Translations under genes and position numbers: made by a program | The notes under the pieces: model-generated | What the model was told of the DNA's origin: nothing | What the model saw: only the letters and a program-made list of their open reading frames with translations | The model's database searches: none | Shown here: positions 8,940-18,780 of the stretch, piece by piece | Layout: the number at the start of each line of letters is the position of its first letter | How positions within the stretch are numbered: position 1 is the stretch's first letter | Assembly (NCBI GenBank): GCA_965214325.1 | Contig: CBDCBG010000005.1 | Span: 62,001-126,000 of the forward strand | Origin: JAJEFO01 sp965214325 | Lineage (GTDB): Bacteria; Pseudomonadota; Alphaproteobacteria; Rhodobacterales; Rhodobacteraceae | Direction of reading: 5' to 3' | DNA: 64,000 bases

Positions 8940-9406
8940 GCAGCGCGGCGGCGGACACCGCGCGGGCAAGCTGCGAAGACCACGGCGATGTCGTGCATTG
9001 CGACGGTTGCGACGAGATGCTCGAAGCGGTCAACGACATGGCCAATGAACGCCTGCAGGTCATGACCGACCGCGACGACTGGTTCCTGGAACACATGCAC
9101 AGCCATGGGCCGTCGTTCCTCTGGCCCCGCACCAATGTCTCGAATGGCGGCAAGGTGGCCGCGGCCAACCACGCGCTGCCCACGAAGAGGGCGGGCCGAT
9201 GCACAGGCGGGCCTTGTGTCGGCAAGTTTCCGAAGGCTCACAGCTATCAGAAGGGCGCCAGCGACGGTGAGGCAGCCATGATCGGCGAATTCGGCTTGCG
9301 GCTCTGCACGCAGGAAGGCGTCGTCGGCCACGCCGAGCGTTGCAACATCCGCATCCGCCGATACGCAAAGCGAAAGTGCCATATGAAGAAGCCGCAGATT
9401 GACTGA
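8936..9406 (+). pseudogene. Truncated histidinol-dehydrogenase-like protein (C-terminal part)
   Basis: The frame holds only the C-terminal third of a HisD-fold NAD-dependent alcohol dehydrogenase: NERLQVMTDRDDWFLEHM, WPRTNVSNGGKVAAANHALP, TKRAGRCTGGPCVGKF, SYQKGASDGEAAMIGEF and LCTQEGVVGHAERCNIRIRR. The N-terminal nucleotide-binding domain is missing. The end is frameshifted: shifting one base at about 9372 gives KVPYEEAAD and a stop, the expected family terminus. It starts inside the permease stop codon. HisD homologues in sugar or sulfonate operons oxidise polyols or sulfolactate, but this copy is dead. Confidence 0.8.
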
Positions 9407-10451
9407 TGCTCACACGCAGAACAAGGCGCTGGTCGTTCCCTTGCGGGCGTCGATGCATGATTTCGACGAAGCGACGGTGCGTGCGGCCTTGGAGCGGCTG
9501 ATTGCGGATGACGCATCCATCCGCATGGCCTGGCCGCTCGGTGACATGACCGGGCCGCAGGCGCTTTACGACACATGCTATGCGCCGCTTCTGGGCGCCA
9601 TGCCCGATCTGGAGCGCCGCGACTGGATCGTGATGGGCGGGCGTACCGAGCATGGCGGCGACTGGGTCGGTTGTGGCGGCCATTACCTGGGGACCTTCAT
9701 CGCGCCGTGGCTCGACATTCCGCCGACCGGCCACCTGGCGCATATGCGGTTTCATGAGTTCTATCGCTTCGAGGCCGGCAAGGTCGTCGAGGTTCAGGCG
9801 CTTTGGGACATCCCCGAACTCATGATGCAGGCGAACGCCTGGCCGATGGCCCCCTCTCTGGGGCTCGAATTCTGCATCCCCGGCCCCGCGACGCTGAATG
9901 GCATCGTGCCCGGGCCGCGGGACGAAAGCAAGTCGCAAGCCTCGCATAGACACGTCATCGACATGTTGACGCACCTGAAGAAGCATCCCGGTCAGGGCGG
10001 GCCGGAAGTCATGGAGATGGAGAAATTCTGGCATCCGAGAATGAACTGGTACGGCCCGGCGGGGATTGGCACCGGACGCGGCATTTCCGGCTTCCGGAAC
10101 TGGCACCAGATCCCGTTTCTCAACGGCATGCCGGACCGAGGCCAATACCTGGCCGAGATCACCTATCACTTCTTCGGCGACGGGGACTATTGCGCCGTGA
10201 CCGGCTGGCCCAACATGATCCAGACCCTCACCCATGACGGCTGGATGGGCATCGCGCCCCTGGGGCAGAAATTCACCAGCCGATCTCTGGACTTCTGGCG
10301 GATCGAGAATGGAAAAATCCGCGAGAACTGGGTGATGGTCGATATCCTGGACGTCTACCGCCAGCTTGGCGTCGACGTTTTTGCGCGCTTGCGTGAATTC
10401 AACAAGGTGCGGGTGCCGGGCCGCTTGTCCTTTCCTGTGGGTGACCCCTGA
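9399..10451 (+). CDS. SnoaL-like (polyketide-cyclase fold) protein with two domains
   Basis: This 350-residue protein contains two NTF2-like modules: residues about 20-160 (TVRAALERLIADDASIRMAW, GTFIAPWLDIPPTGHLAHMR, FHEFYRFEAGKVVEVQALWD) and about 190-345 (MEKFWHPRMNWYGPAGIGTG, ISGFRNWHQIPFLN, RSLDFWRIENGKIRENWVM). Such ester-cyclase-like proteins occur in catabolic operons with ABC transporters, but the substrate is unknown. The only in-frame start before the first conserved residues is TTG 9399, which overlaps the end of the preceding gene in its unshifted frame; ATG 9453 would give a shorter protein. Confidence 0.75.
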   Translation: MTDAHTQNKALVVPLRASMHDFDEATVRAALERLIADDASIRMAWPLGDMTGPQALYDTCYAPLLGAMPDLERRDWIVMGGRTEHGGDWVGCGGHYLGTFIAPWLDIPPTGHLAHMRFHEFYRFEAGKVVEVQALWDIPELMMQANAWPMAPSLGLEFCIPGPATLNGIVPGPRDESKSQASHRHVIDMLTHLKKHPGQGGPEVMEMEKFWHPRMNWYGPAGIGTGRGISGFRNWHQIPFLNGMPDRGQYLAEITYHFFGDGDYCAVTGWPNMIQTLTHDGWMGIAPLGQKFTSRSLDFWRIENGKIRENWVMVDILDVYRQLGVDVFARLREFNKVRVPGRLSFPVGDP

Positions 10452-10461
10452 GCCGCGCACC

Positions 10462-10554
10462 ATGGAAAGGACTGTCGATGCGAAGGGCTTCGCCTCGAAA
10501 TTCCGGGAATTCCCCGATTACGTCAAGGAGCCTCTTGCAAAACCATCGAGTTGA
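10462..10554 (+). pseudogene. 5' remnant of a second SnoaL-like gene
   Basis: Ten bases after the previous stop, ATG 10462 opens MERTVDAKGFASKFREFPDY and then runs into unrelated sequence (VKEPLAKPSS) and a stop. The FREFPDY motif matches the start of SnoaL-like partner proteins usually found beside the upstream gene. The break at about 10529 (GAGCCTCTTGCAAAAC) resembles an IS5-type terminus, so an insertion or deletion probably removed the rest. Confidence 0.4.
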
Positions 10555-11175
10555 GCGGCTGACGGGCAATGCCTGATCCCCTGCGCGATCAGATGCGCGC
10601 GGCCGTGCGGTGGCGGGCCGCTTTCCACACCCGCTTGGCCGCTTTCCTGGAGGCCAGCGGGACCCTGAACGCTTGTCGGTGTCTTTCGCGCAATCGCGCC
10701 ATCAGAGGATTCCGGCATGGCTTCACCGGATCCGTGGCCTTCGACGAAGAGGCAAGGAGCGGGTCCTGCCTCCTGAGCGGCGCCCGCCCGCGTACGTCGC
10801 AATCCATGAAAGGCAGACCAGTCAGTCGCGTGACCCCACGGATCGTGGTGGTTCCCGATGTCTGCCGGGGAACGATGGGATGGTTCAGGAAACTTGCAGT
10901 TGACCTCATTTCGCGTTTTCCGGTGATTCCGATTGACAACGGCCGCGCGACACACCATGCGGCGTTCACGTCACTGCCCTGACGCGTGTGCAGGCGGGTC
11001 ATGCCCGTCCCCGGCGGTGACGAACCGTTTTCCCGACTCACGCAAGGGAGGCGCCGCCCAGGGTGGCTCTCGGCACAATTCGGTGTTGTGGGCGGTTGCC
11101 CCGGGTGCACCTCAGCCGACTGATCGCGAATGCGGGGGTCGGTGACACCGGACGGCTGTCCGGACAAGGACCAAC
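10555..11175. other. Gene-free stretch
   Basis: Frames are open on both strands but carry no recognisable motif. The left edge coincides with the broken SnoaL-like gene. The last 60 bases hold the presumed promoter of the helicase gene. Confidence 0.5.
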
Positions 11176-12381
11176 ATGAACTTCAATGAACTCGGGCTCA
11201 GTGCTCGCCTCGTTTCACGGCTCGAAGGCCTGGGGCTGACAAGGCCGACGCCGATCCAGGCAAAGGCCATCCCGCAAGCACTTCGGGGGCGCGACGTCCT
11301 GGGAATAGCACAGACCGGAACCGGCAAGACCGCCGCATTCGGCATTCCGCTGGTCGTGGCGCTGTCGAAGCGGCAGGAAAGGCCCGCGTCGCGCTCGGCC
11401 CGCGGGCTGATTCTTGCGCCGACGCGCGAACTGGCCAATCAGATCGTTCACAGCCTTCGGGGCCTGACTTCCGATCTCCGCATCACGCTTGTCGTCGGCG
11501 GCAAGTCGATCAATGCCCAAGCTCAAAGGCTGGCGCGCGGGACCGACGTCCTGGTGGCCACGCCGGGCCGGCTGATCGACCTGATGGACCGGCGCGCCGT
11601 TGACTTGAGACAGACCCGCTTTCTTGTCCTGGACGAGGCAGACCAGATGCTCGACATCGGTTTCGTCCACGCGCTCGGCCGCATCGCGCCGACGTTGGGC
11701 AAGGATCGCCAGACGATGATGTTCTCGGCCACGATGCCGAAAGCGATTGCCGAACTCTCCCGCGAATACCTGGTCGACGCCGTACGGGTCGAGGTGTCGC
11801 CCCCGGGGAAAGTCGCCGACAAGGTGGCCCATTCGGTGCATTTCGTTGCAAGGGACGAGAAGCAACGTCTGCTGATCGATCACTTGGATGGGCACCGCGA
11901 CGGCCGGGCGCTGGTCTTTGCGCGGACGAGGCACGGGGCGGAGCGGTTGATGAAGCATCTGGAACGCGCCGGGTTCGCCGCCACGTCGATCCACGGCAAC
12001 AAGAGCCAGGGTCAACGCGACCGCGCCCTCGCTGCCTTCCGCACCGGATCGGCGCGCGTGCTCGTCGCGACGGATGTCGCAGCGCGCGGGATCGACATTC
12101 CGGACGTGGGACATGTCTACAACTACGATCTGCCAATCGTGCCTGAGAACTACATCCACCGGATCGGGCGGACGGCGCGGGCCGGTCGCGACGGTCGTGC
12201 GATCGCCTTCTGCGCTCCGGAAGAGATGAGCGAATTGAAAGCGATCGAGAGGTTGCTCGGAAACCGCGTCGAGATCGCCGGTGGATCGCCCTGGGCAGGG
12301 TCGGGCGGGAGGCCCGACGCCGCCGCAAGGCATCGTCCGCGTCGGCGTTCCAGAAGGCGCCCGGAGCGGAAGGCCGCCTGA
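11176..12381 (+). CDS. rhlE: DEAD-box ATP-dependent RNA helicase (RhlE type)
   Basis: This 401-residue protein has the full motif series: Q-motif region (FNELGLSARLV and RPTPIQAKAIP), motif I AQTGTGKT, Ia PTRELANQI, Ib TPGRLIDL, II DEADQ, III SATMP, IV ALVFARTRHGAERL, V TDVAARGIDIP and VI HRIGRTARAG. A short Arg-rich tail (RHRPRRRSRRRPERKAA) probably binds RNA. It acts in ribosome assembly or RNA decay in the cytoplasm. It stands alone between gene-free stretches. Proteins of this family are often cold-induced; no regulatory site was identified. Confidence 0.93.
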   Translation: MNFNELGLSARLVSRLEGLGLTRPTPIQAKAIPQALRGRDVLGIAQTGTGKTAAFGIPLVVALSKRQERPASRSARGLILAPTRELANQIVHSLRGLTSDLRITLVVGGKSINAQAQRLARGTDVLVATPGRLIDLMDRRAVDLRQTRFLVLDEADQMLDIGFVHALGRIAPTLGKDRQTMMFSATMPKAIAELSREYLVDAVRVEVSPPGKVADKVAHSVHFVARDEKQRLLIDHLDGHRDGRALVFARTRHGAERLMKHLERAGFAATSIHGNKSQGQRDRALAAFRTGSARVLVATDVAARGIDIPDVGHVYNYDLPIVPENYIHRIGRTARAGRDGRAIAFCAPEEMSELKAIERLLGNRVEIAGGSPWAGSGGRPDAAARHRPRRRSRRRPERKAA

Positions 12382-13386
12382 CGCCGACGGGCGGCGGAGC
12401 GGGCGGATGCGCAGGCCGGGCGGCCTTGGAGCCCGATCGCGCGTCCGATGACCGACGGAGGACGAGGGAACTGATGCGTGAAAAGACCACGCGTCGGGAG
12501 GTATTGAATTGGGCGGGCGCGGCCTTCGCGCTAGCGCCGGCTTTCGCGGGCTTGCCGCAGCCGCTTGTTTCGCTGCATGTTCTCAGCAGGTCTTCCGGTC
12601 GCATGCTGAAAGTCAATCACCGGCTTCCCATGCACAACCCCGGGCTCCGATCGCGCTGCGTCGCCGGCCAGCTCCGGGCAAAGATCCGATTTGCTGGAGC
12701 CCTGGAGCGGCGGCGGCTGCACGCAGCGCATCCGGCTGCGCTCGAGATGGTCGACGACCGCCTCTTCGGCCAAGGCCCGCGCGTCTGGAACAGTGCCATC
12801 TCGACTGCGAAAAGGAGGTCCTCGCGCGGCACCGGCCGGTTGCATTCGTCGTCCATCCGCCGAGTCCTCGCACAGGAACATTGCGAGCACAAGCAGGGCA
12901 GGGGCGCCGCGGCCTGACCGGCGGTGAGCCCATGATGCTGGACGGGTCCCTGACGGGGCAGGGCGGGCCGAAGCTTCCCGGGATCGGGCATGGCGTTTTG
13001 CCCGGGCATTCCTGCGATGCCTTCGGCTCGGGCCCCGCGCTCCGATTGCCGCTCGCTGACGCTCCCGGCAAATTTCGCTGCGATCCCTGTCGCTTGCCGG
13101 TACACGCCTGACCGACGCTTCAGCGTTCCAGTCCTCCGGACATCCGGGAGGGAGTCAATCTCTCCTGGACTCGTCATTGCGGAAAATCCGCGCCTGCCCG
13201 CGTCAACCCGCGGCGGCGACCGGGTTGCTGGCGGCCGGATTCGCACGGTTGCTCCGCTCCCCGCAAATCGGGGCTGCTGCGTGGTCCGCACCGCTCGCCG
13301 CCTCTGCGGGGCTGACCCGCGGGTGGCAGGGCTTCGCCGGTTGGACGGCGCCCAGTGAGGGCGAAACGCAGCCAAGGGAGGAGATC
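12382..13386. other. Gene-poor stretch with a Tat-signal-like remnant
   Basis: At 12474 a frame starts MREKTTRREVLNWAGAAFAL and continues through APAFAGLPQP, a good twin-arginine signal peptide, but what follows shows no protein character. It may be the surviving start of an exported protein. On the minus strand, frames between 12531 and 12890 are open but unrecognised. Nothing else could be supported in this kilobase. Confidence 0.4.
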
Positions 13387-13746
13387 ATGGCGCACCAGCT
13401 GGAAATTCTCGAAGGGCTCGACACCCGCACCGTCCGGGCGACGGTACGCGGCCGGATCCTGGCCCTCTCGCTCACGGCGCCGCTGACCGTGCCCCGTATC
13501 GTCCACGATCTCGGCATGACCGAACGGCAGGTCCGCTTCGGTCTCGCCCACGCCCGGAAGGAAGGCGTCATCAATCAAGGCAAATCTGTTCTGCCGCGTG
13601 TCACGTTTCGAGGGATTTCCGTGGTGCCTCCGGTCCTTTCGGCCGCGATTCAAGGCACACCCGACGCCCGGACAGCCCGATCGACGCCCTGGATCGAGGA
13701 TTCATGGCTTGACGGCTTCTCCCGGGCACCGTGCGGACAAGCGTGA
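13387..13746 (+). CDS. Small hypothetical protein with winged-HTH-like N-terminus
   Basis: ATG 13387 has an excellent ribosome binding site (GGGAGGAGATC). Residues 10-60 (GLDTRTVRATVRGRILAL, VPRIVHDLGMTERQVRFGLA, HARKEGVINQ) read like a small winged helix-turn-helix. Beyond residue about 65 the sequence is low in conserved character and rich in Arg/Pro, suggesting that the natural 3' end was replaced. I do not recognise a family. Confidence 0.45.
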   Translation: MAHQLEILEGLDTRTVRATVRGRILALSLTAPLTVPRIVHDLGMTERQVRFGLAHARKEGVINQGKSVLPRVTFRGISVVPPVLSAAIQGTPDARTARSTPWIEDSWLDGFSRAPCGQA

Positions 13747-13793
13747 TCGCCTCGGCGCGTGCCGGAGAGCGGTGGTTTCGGCGATGCAGAACG

Positions 13794-14027
13794 TCAGGCG
13801 GCGGCTGTCCGCGGCCGCGTGTTTCCGGTCATCCTGAGCATGTCGAGCGCACGCCTCGGCTTCCTGGCCACGGCGCGCATCGTTTCCGCGACCTCCACTC
13901 CGCGCTGATTGATCAGCCCGATGGCGGAGCGCCGGAACAGTGTCGTGTTCGCCGGCCCATGGCCTGTGCGGATCCGGCTGCGGTCCTCGTCGAAGCTCCA
14001 GTCAAGAATGTGGTGACTGGCCTCGAT
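13794..14027 (-). pseudogene. C-terminal fragment of an ISAs1-family transposase
   Basis: The minus strand reads IEASHHILDWSFDEDRSRIR, TGHGPANTTLFRRSAIGLI and a VEVAETMRAVARKPRRALD tail to a TGA at 13794. This is the conserved end of ISAs1 transposases, after the HWGIE motif. A stop codon (TGA) directly precedes IEA, so nothing upstream is in frame. It has the same strand as, and lies directly across element A from, the N-terminal ISAs1 part at 19531-21150. The two pieces overlap by a few codons with different residues, so they may come from different copies. Confidence 0.7.
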
Positions 14028-14365
14028 TCATCCATCGTACTGCTCCTTTTCAGATCGAGGTCCGGGCTTTTCGAATTCAGCATGCAAGACACTGAAGCAC
14101 AACGACAATCCTGGATGCCTCGGAACGGCGGCAAATGCGCCGCTCCGGCTTTACGCGGTGCGAACGGCTTGCGGAGGCCCGAAAACGTCGTTCCGGCCGC
14201 CTGAACGCACGTCGATCGGTCGCACAGGGCCTGCGGCAGGCGGCGTCACCAGGGAATCCCGTCCTGGATCTGCAATTTCTCGCACGTTCGCCGCCCGGAG
14301 CGGCCTGAACAGCCTTCCGGCGCCGCTGGCGGCGAGCTTTACGGAGCGAGACCGGGGCCGGGTCG
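14028..14365. other. Gene-free junction between ISAs1 fragment and element A
   Basis: No coding motif was found on either strand. The stretch includes the presumed left boundary of serine-recombinase element A just downstream of its recombinase stop codon. Confidence 0.45.
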
Positions 14366-16258
14366 TCACGCATTGCCATGCTCCCGGTCCGCAGCCGTTC
14401 CCTCGAACAGCGGAAGCCCGTCCTCTTCCAGCCGGACGTAAAGGCCGCGGACGGCCCCGCGCTTCACGTGGCAGGACTCCAGCTTCCCGGACGCGACCCT
14501 TTGCCAGACCGTCTGGCGCGAGACGCCGAGGCGCTGCACAGCCTCCCGGAGCGGGACGAACCCCTCCGGCGGCTCGAGACGGAACCGGCTGCGGAAGTCC
14601 GCGCCCATCCGGACGCGAAGCGGCGCCCCGGGCACGTCCGGACGGACGCCGGGCAGGATGCCGGCGTTGACCCGGCGACAGGGCGTGGCATCCGCAACCC
14701 CGAGTTCCCGCGCCGCCGCCCGCACGCTCAGAAGCTCGCCGTCCTCCTCGTCCCCGGTCGACGCACTGAAGCCCGGAACACCGTGGCGACCGCGGAGCGA
14801 CCGCACGAGCGATGTCGAGAACGGCAGCCCGCGCGCCGACCGCCGCCCCTGGCCGTTCAGGATTCCGGCTATCTGGTTGTCGGGACAGAACCGGGCCAGG
14901 CGGCGAACCAGCTCGACCGTGTCGACGTCGTCGTGCCGGCGGACCGGCTTCCGCTTGCTGCGCCTGACCGAAAGGGCGTCCGCCCGGCCGCCCCGCCAAT
15001 GGATGACGACCTCGGTCCGGCCTTCCTCGGCCACCTGGAGCGTGACTTCCTCGACAAGACAGGCAAGCAGGCGCTTGCGGTCTCGGCGGGTCGTCTCCGG
15101 CGCGTTCCAGACCCGCTCCAGCGCGGTTCCGAGGTCCGCGAAGAACGACGGCGGCGGAGCCTCGGGCTGCCGCTCCCGGGCCGCCTCCAGCGCGAACTCC
15201 GCGCTCTCCACCGCCCTCAGCGCCGCCTCCCGTTCCCGCTCCAGGGTCGACGCGATCAGGCGGTTGTCGGGATCGACCTTCCGGTAGCGCCGTTCCGCGA
15301 GGCCGGCCTCGCAGCGGCAGTGCTCAAGCTCCAGCCGCTGGCTTCGCAGCGCCGCTTCCGCCTGCTCCGCGACCGCCCTCTCCGCCGCCATCGCCGCCTC
15401 CGCCCCGGCCGGCGACACCAGTTCGAGAAAGCGGTCGGCGACGGCCTTGTCGATTGCGATGCCGCCGACCGAGAAGCAGCTTCGTCTTGCCCCGAGGTCC
15501 GCCGTGCGCCGGTTGCAGTGGCAGCTTCGGCCCTCGTTGTACCGGACCTGGACCGACCTGCCGCAATGACCGCAGACGGCGAGGCCCTGGAGAAGCGCCG
15601 CCCCCTCGCGCGCCGCGCCCCGCTTCCCGTGGCGGACGGTCGAGTTCGCCGCCAGGGCCTCCTGCGCCTCCACCCATTCCGGCCAGCTCACGTACCCTTC
15701 GTGGCGACCGGGCTTCAGAATCCGCCACCTCTCCTCCGGCGCCAGCAGCGTCCCGTCGTCCCGGTAGCCGAACCGCGCCTTCCCGAAGGCATGGGCGCCG
15801 CCCATCGCCGGGTTCTTCAGGATGTCCTTCACCCGGGAATAGGTCGCGTCCCGCCAGGCCACGGCGTCCGCGCCATGCGGCCGGCTCGGGAGCTGCACGC
15901 CCGCCTCCCGCAGAAGATGCGTGGCCTGCAGTCCCGACCCGCCCTCGCGGAAGCGGGCGAAGACCGCCTCGATCGCTGCCTGGACCCGAAGGTCCGGATC
16001 CTTCCGGATCCCGTTCCCCTCGCGGACGAAGCCGACCGGAGGCCTCGAACAGAGTTCGCCGCGCTGGGCCTTGCTGCGCCGGCCACCCTCCATCCGGGCG
16101 CGAAGCACGGACAGCTCTGTTGCAGAAAATGTCCCCTTGATGCCCAGAATCAGGCCATCATCCTCGCGGCCCGGCAAATAGACCTGGCTGTCCTCGACAA
16201 GCACCGTGTCGTTGACCCGGCACAGGTCCAGAAGCTGGAACCACTCAACGGTGTTCAA
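14366..16258 (-). pseudogene. Large serine recombinase of element A, C-terminal part
   Basis: The 630-codon frame begins inside the resolvase domain (EWFQLLDLCRVNDTVLVED, then LILGIKGTFSATELSVLRAR) and lacks the catalytic serine, which is encoded at 18781-19098. It then has the recombinase domain (RGELCSRPPVGFV), the zinc beta-ribbon (CGHCGRSVQV with later Cys residues), a coiled-coil rich in Ala/Glu/Arg and two C-terminal HTH modules (LSVRAAARELGVADATP and VPLREAVQRLGVSRQTVWQR). The sequence from 16258 on is open and intact, so the gene was split by insertion and not worn down. Confidence 0.88.
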
Positions 16259-16320
16259 GGCAGTCCCATACTGCCCGTTTTTTCCCTGACGAAGTCACGA
16301 TTCACTATCGGTTTCATCCT

Positions 16321-16719
16321 TTGGCCGGTCTTTCGGTGCGATTTCGCCGGCACCACAGGCGGCCTGACGGGATGCTCCTGATTGTCGAGCGTCCCGACGG
16401 AACGCTCGTCCAAGTTCCGGAGTGGATGACGACGCCCGAGGCGGCCGGGATCGAACTCGAGGACCATCCGAGGCTCTCCCTGCGGAGCCTGGCGGCATTG
16501 CGCGACTCCATCGATGCGTTTCTTGTGGCGCTCCAGGCTTCAGGGAAAGGAGAGTGCGATGGAACGGATTCACGGAGCGATGCAGGGCGAGCTGTTCGCC
16601 CGGGAGGCGCCCTTGCCGGCGACGGCGCAGAAGGACCTGCTGCCGCTTCTGGCGGCGCTGATCACGGCGGCGATGACGGCGGAGCATCCGTCGACGATGC
16701 GGACGGGAGGCGGCGATGA
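16321..16719 (+). CDS. Small protein 1 of element B (DUF5372-like)
   Basis: A TTG start gives MAGLSVRFRRHHRRPDGM, followed by LLIVERPDGTLVQVPEWMTT and LSLRSLAALRDSIDAFLVAL. Similar small proteins precede the recombinase in this kind of element, including 19095-19502 here. The stop overlaps the recombinase ATG (ATGA at 16716). The last 50 codons overlap small protein 2 out of frame and are Gly/Asp/Ala-rich, so the functional part may be only residues 1-85. Confidence 0.5.
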   Translation: MAGLSVRFRRHHRRPDGMLLIVERPDGTLVQVPEWMTTPEAAGIELEDHPRLSLRSLAALRDSIDAFLVALQASGKGECDGTDSRSDAGRAVRPGGALAGDGAEGPAAASGGADHGGDDGGASVDDADGRRR

Positions 16720-16729
16720 CGATGCATGA
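16559..16729 (+). CDS. Small protein 2 of element B
   Basis: This 56-residue protein, MERIHGAMQGELFAREAPLP then KDLLPLLAALITAAM, has a good ribosome binding site (GGGAAAGGAG). It is shifted against small protein 1 and overlaps the start of the recombinase by 14 bases. It resembles the protein at 19061-19252 in element A in length and in its leucine-rich helix (LLPLLAALI compared with FVQGLAGLM). Function unknown; it may assist recombination. Confidence 0.55.
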   Translation: MERIHGAMQGELFAREAPLPATAQKDLLPLLAALITAAMTAEHPSTMRTGGGDDDA

Positions 16730-18764
16730 CGCCAGGATCACTGCGGAGCACCTCGCGCGCCGGGCCTGCGTCTATGTTCGGCAGTCGACCGGCGACCAGG
16801 TTCAGAACAACCTGGAGAGCCAGCGCCTTCAGTACGGGCTCGCCGACCGCGCCCGGGATCTGGGCTGGAGCCAGGTGGACGTGATCGACGAGGACCTCGG
16901 CCAGTCGGCCGGCGGCGGCGAGCGTCCCGGCTTCGAGAGGCTGCTCGCCGCGGTCTGCTCCGGCGCCGTCGGCATCGTGCTCTCCAGCGAGGCTTCAAGA
17001 CTTTCGAGAAACGGCCGGGAGTGGCATACGCTTCTGGAGTTCTGCGCCGTGGTCGGCTGCCTGCTGGGCGACCGGGACGCGGTCTACGATCCCCGTCTTG
17101 CGCATGACCGCTTCCAGCTTGGCCTCCAGGGGTCCGTCTACGAGCTCGAGCTGTCGGTGCTGCGCCAGCGCTCGCTCGAGGCGCAGTGGCAGAAGGCCGG
17201 GCGCGGCGAACTGTTCACGACCGTCGCGATCGGCTACGTGAGGGTCGGGAACGACCGGATCGAGATGGACCCCGACCAGCGGGTGCGCGACGCCGTCGCC
17301 CTCGTGTTCAGGAAGTTCGCCGCGTTCGGGAGCGGGCGCCAGGTGCACCTGTGGTTCCGCCAGGAGGGCATTGACCTCCCTGCGGTCCGGCACGGCCCGC
17401 GAGGTCGCGAAGTGGTCTGGAAGCCGCCGGTCTACAACTCCATCAAGAAGATGCTGGCGAATCCGGTCTATGCGGGAGCCTACGCGTGGGGACGCAGCAT
17501 CGTCCGGACCGGTCTCGCCGACGGCCGCAGGCGCACGACGCGCGAACTCCGGGGCAATCCGGAGGACTGGCCGGTCTTGATCCGGGATCATCACGACGGC
17601 TATGTCAGCTGGGATGACTACGAACGGAACCAGCGCATGATCGCCGACAACGCCGGCTCCCTGGCATCGTCGCGCGGGGCGGTTCGCGGCGGCACCGGGC
17701 TCCTCGCCGGCCTGCTGCGCTGCGGCCATTGCGGGCGCAAGCTCCAGGTCAACTACCGGGGGAAGCGCAGCGCGCGCTACAAGTGCCGCGGGAACGAGGA
17801 TCAGGACGGCGAACGGTGCGTGTCGTTCGGCGCCCTGCGCGTCGACGAGGCCGTCGGCGACGCGGTGATCCGCGCCGTTGCGCCGCAGGGCGTGGAAGCG
17901 GCGCTTCTGGCGATCGAGGAGGCGAACACGGCGGCGTCGGAGACCGTTCTGCAGGCGGAACGGGCGCTCGAAGGGGCCCGGTTCCGTGCCGACGAGGCCC
18001 GCTGGCGCTACGAAGCGGTCAATCCCGGCAACCGCCTGGTCGCGGACAACCTGGAACGGCTGTGGAACGACCGCCTCCAGGACGTGCAGGCGTGCGAGGA
18101 GCGGCTGTCGCGGGTGCAGGCGCAATCGCATCGCCAGGAACCGACACCGGACGACAGGGCGGCCTGGCTGTCGATGGGCGCCGATCTTGAACGCGCCTGG
18201 CGGCACGAGGCGGCCCCGCCGGAACTTCGCAAGCGCATTCTGCGTGCGGCTCTCGTGGAAATCGTCGTCACCGTTGCCGACGGCGTCGTCGGGCTTGTCC
18301 TGCACTGGCAGGGCGGCAGCCACACGGAACTGCGGGTGCGCAAGAACCGGACCGGCGAGCACCGGATGGTGGCGGGAGCCGAAACCGTGGACCTGGTCCG
18401 CGAGCTTGCCAGGGTCATGCCCGACCGCCTGATCGCGGGCTTCCTCAACCGGGCCGGAAAGAAGACCGGGCAGGGAAACGGCTGGACGCTGGCGCGCCTG
18501 AAGGCGTTCAGGTCCACGCACGGCATCCCGGCCCATCGCGACGGCGAGATGCGGGACCGGAACGAGGTGACGCTGAAGGAGGCAGCGGAACGTCTGTCGG
18601 TGCACGAAAGCACGGTGCGGCGGCTGATCGACAGCGGCGCGATCCCCGCGCGCCAGGCCTGCAAGGGCGCACCGTGGGTGATCGACGCGACCGCACTGCC
18701 CGAACGCGTGCAGGACATTCCGCCGGCACCGGGCGGGCGACAAAGAATGCTTGATTTGCAATGA
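16716..18764 (+). CDS. Large serine recombinase of element B
   Basis: The 682-residue protein appears complete. The resolvase domain carries the catalytic motif RACVYVRQSTGDQV (Ser24), SSEASRLSRNGREW and YELELSVLRQRSLEAQ. The recombinase domain (MDPDQRVRDAVALVFRKF, NPVYAGAYAWGR), zinc ribbon (LRCGHCGRKLQV, KCRGNEDQDGERC), a long Ala/Glu/Arg coiled coil and a C-terminal HTH (VTLKEAAERLSVHESTVRRL) follow in order. It would catalyse site-specific integration and excision of element B. ATG 16716 and ATG 16722 are both possible starts. There is no sign of decay, unlike its neighbours. Confidence 0.92.
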   Translation: MTMHDARITAEHLARRACVYVRQSTGDQVQNNLESQRLQYGLADRARDLGWSQVDVIDEDLGQSAGGGERPGFERLLAAVCSGAVGIVLSSEASRLSRNGREWHTLLEFCAVVGCLLGDRDAVYDPRLAHDRFQLGLQGSVYELELSVLRQRSLEAQWQKAGRGELFTTVAIGYVRVGNDRIEMDPDQRVRDAVALVFRKFAAFGSGRQVHLWFRQEGIDLPAVRHGPRGREVVWKPPVYNSIKKMLANPVYAGAYAWGRSIVRTGLADGRRRTTRELRGNPEDWPVLIRDHHDGYVSWDDYERNQRMIADNAGSLASSRGAVRGGTGLLAGLLRCGHCGRKLQVNYRGKRSARYKCRGNEDQDGERCVSFGALRVDEAVGDAVIRAVAPQGVEAALLAIEEANTAASETVLQAERALEGARFRADEARWRYEAVNPGNRLVADNLERLWNDRLQDVQACEERLSRVQAQSHRQEPTPDDRAAWLSMGADLERAWRHEAAPPELRKRILRAALVEIVVTVADGVVGLVLHWQGGSHTELRVRKNRTGEHRMVAGAETVDLVRELARVMPDRLIAGFLNRAGKKTGQGNGWTLARLKAFRSTHGIPAHRDGEMRDRNEVTLKEAAERLSVHESTVRRLIDSGAIPARQACKGAPWVIDATALPERVQDIPPAPGGRQRMLDLQ

Positions 18765-18780
18765 GGTAGAGAGGTGGTCA

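Noticed and set aside
7269..8969. Long minus-strand open frame (566 codons) opposite the two sugar permeases
   Set aside because: Its composition is the mirror of the plus-strand membrane proteins, it has no motif or ribosome binding site, and the plus-strand genes are certain.
10529..10544. IS5-type terminus (GAGCCTCTTGCAAAAC)
   Set aside because: No IS5 transposase and no partner terminus could be found nearby, so it is noted only as a possible breakpoint.
13747..14204. Plus-strand frame 13731-14204 as a gene
   Set aside because: It is antisense to a clear ISAs1 transposase C-terminus on the minus strand.
14378..16381. 667-codon plus-strand frame opposite the element A recombinase
   Set aside because: Arises from GC-rich third positions; the minus-strand recombinase has clear domains.
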